DNA of 64,000 nt, from assembly GCA_019113295.1 (NCBI GenBank), contig DXHR01000025.1, positions 1 through 64,000 of the forward strand, in the 5' to 3' direction. The DNA is from Candidatus Salinicoccus stercoripullorum. Its GTDB lineage: Bacteria > Bacillota > Bacilli > Staphylococcales > Salinicoccaceae. Position 1 is the stretch's first letter; the number at the start of each line of letters is the position of its first letter. Positions 62,856-64,000 of the stretch are shown here, piece after piece. The notes beneath the pieces are model-generated. The model had not been told where the DNA came from and made no database searches. It worked only from the letters and a program-made list of their open reading frames with translations. The position numbers were made by a program, and so were the translations under genes.

Positions 62856-63620
62856 TTATTCCACTTCATGGTCGCTTCCGAAGAAGGACTTGAACATGTG
62901 GAAGTTTGTCTCTCTCTGCATCGCTGCGATTGAAGTTGTGAGTGGAATACCTTTCGGACAAGCCTGGACACAGTTCTGTGCCATTCCACACTCAGCTACT
63001 CCGCCGACACCCATCAGGGCATCAAGACGTTCGTTCTTGTTCATGCTGCCTGTTGGATGCAGATTGAACAGTCTTACCTGACTGACAGGTGCTGCACCGA
63101 TGAATTTCGAGCTGTCATTGACGTTCGGACATACTTCAAGACATACACCGCAGGTCATGCACTTGGAAAGTTCATACGCCGTCTGACGCTTCTTCTCGGG
63201 CATCCTTGGTCCCGGTCCGAGGTCGTACGTACCGTCGATGGGCACCCAAGCTTTGACACGTTTGAGACTGTCGAACATGAATGAACGGTCTACCTGGAGG
63301 TCTTTTACCACCGGGAATGTGGACATCGGTTCAAGTCTGATCGGCTGGTCCAGCTGATCGACAAGCGCTGTACAAGACTGTCTCGCATTGCCGTTGATGA
63401 CCATCGAACAGGCACCACAGACTTCTTCAAGACAGTTCATATCCCATGTCACCGGAGTTGTCTTCTGCCCTTTGGAGTTGACCGGGTTCCTCTGGATTTC
63501 CATAAGGCCGCTGATCACGTTCATGTTCTCGCGGTACGGGATTTCAAACTCTTCCCAATAACTTTGTGTTTCCTGATTTTCCTGACGTCTTATTTTAAAA
63601 GTGATTGTTTTTTCACTCAT
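62856..63620 (-). CDS. sdhB: Succinate dehydrogenase iron-sulfur subunit
   Basis: SdhB carries electrons from the flavoprotein to the membrane anchor. The 254-residue protein has the [2Fe-2S] site CLEEVCGACSMVINGNARQSC in parts (about 64-84), the [4Fe-4S] site CMTCGVCLEVC (about 155-165) and the [3Fe-4S] site CGMAQNCVQACPKG (about 212-225). Its ATG overlaps the sdhA TAA (TAATG), so the two are coupled. It is the last gene of the operon. Confidence 0.97.
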   Translation of the reverse strand: MSEKTITFKIRRQENQETQSYWEEFEIPYRENMNVISGLMEIQRNPVNSKGQKTTPVTWDMNCLEEVCGACSMVINGNARQSCTALVDQLDQPIRLEPMSTFPVVKDLQVDRSFMFDSLKRVKAWVPIDGTYDLGPGPRMPEKKRQTAYELSKCMTCGVCLEVCPNVNDSSKFIGAAPVSQVRLFNLHPTGSMNKNERLDALMGVGGVAECGMAQNCVQACPKGIPLTTSIAAMQRETNFHMFKSFFGSDHEVE

Positions 63621-64000
63621 TACTTCTTGCCACTCCCTTCACTCTTTTTGGAGTAGTCGCGCTCACGCGGCGGTATCAGGCTGACATCAACATCCTGATA
63701 TTCGAAACGCGGGGCCTGATCAGCACCTTCGAAATGTGCCATTGTCGTCTTGAGCCATTCTTCGTCATTACGTTCAGGGAATTCCGGTTTGTAGTGTGCG
63801 CCGCGGGATTCATTTCTGTTATACGCACCAATCGTAATAACACGGGCCAATACGAGCATATTCCAAAGCTGACGTGTGAAGAATGCCGCCTGGTTACTCC
63901 ATTTTTTCGTATCGCTGATGTTAATGCGCTTATATCTTTCCATGAGTTCGACAATCCGCTTGTCCGTTTCCAGAAGCTTGTCATTATGGCGGACAACAGT
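63620..64000 (-). CDS. sdhA: Succinate dehydrogenase flavoprotein subunit, C-terminal part
   Basis: The frame is open to the window edge and encodes the last 126 residues, from TVVRHNDKLLETDKRIVELM onward. The C-terminal SdhA features are present: QLWNMLVLARVITIGAYNRNESRGAHYKPEFPERND in parts, with the conserved Arg and His of ESRGAHY, and the acidic end PPRERDYSKK. The active-site and FAD domains are outside the window. Confidence 0.95.
   Translation of the reverse strand, partial: TVVRHNDKLLETDKRIVELMERYKRINISDTKKWSNQAAFFTRQLWNMLVLARVITIGAYNRNESRGAHYKPEFPERNDEEWLKTTMAHFEGADQAPRFEYQDVDVSLIPPRERDYSKKSEGSGKK

Overview
The window looks like chromosome of a member of the Staphylococcaceae with moderate GC, most plausibly Salinicoccus or a close relative (inference). 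The evidence is a tandem femA-femB locus for a glycine-type peptidoglycan bridge, a staphylococcal parE-parC-alsT block divergent from plsY, a lysC-to-lysA operon next to cspA, the tig-clpX-engB-hem block, BCCT osmolyte transport, and TTTACA/TATAAT-type promoters with AGGAGG ribosome binding sites. It is almost entirely core housekeeping DNA. I see no prophage, CRISPR array, insertion sequence or rRNA.

Layout. 1-8.8 kb: cspA, then on the minus strand the full lysine/diaminopimelate operon lysC-asd-dapA-dapB-dapD-dapL-alr-lysA, headed by a promoter, a lysine riboswitch and an attenuator. 8.9-15.4 kb: an ABC-F ATPase, a sirtuin, CvfB, PepF and two membrane proteins. 15.4-17.3 kb: the only region with an accessory look, with an AT-rich gap, an orphan serine recombinase and a macrodomain protein. 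17.4-25.4 kb: femA, femB and a third Fem-like gene, an SOS-controlled Y-family polymerase, a short Spo0M-like protein, a CDF transporter and an MsrR-like LCP protein. 25.5-28.1 kb: a secreted DUF1002 protein and an AGCS symporter. 28.2-33.7 kb: parE-parC, plsY and a HesB-like protein. 33.7-46.3 kb: aconitase, OpuD, MscL, a YfcC-type transporter, folC-valS behind a T-box, an AbrB-family protein and a membrane-anchored cytochrome c. 46.4-57.6 kb: hemA-hemX-hemC-hemD-hemB-hemL preceded by engB, clpX, tig, a helical hypothetical protein and a NUDIX hydrolase. 57.7-64 kb: an acyltransferase with a small upstream ORF, two tRNA-Arg genes, a GNAT protein, a DCC protein, ysnB, rdgB, murI, a MarR regulator, sdhB and the end of sdhA.

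The genes group around cell-wall precursors (diaminopimelate/lysine, alanine racemase, glutamate racemase, Fem bridge enzymes, LCP ligase), respiration (haem, cytochrome c, succinate dehydrogenase, aconitase) and osmotic or SOS stress. No clearly new multi-gene system is visible. The most informative signals are regulatory and residue-level: a ParC with Ile at the main quinolone-resistance position, LexA boxes at parE and at the Y-family polymerase gene, a PerR-type palindrome before hemA, a CcpC-type dyad in the acnA promoter, FapR-like and large inverted-repeat elements between parE and plsY, a third Fem paralogue, and short unannotated ORFs with strong ribosome binding sites.
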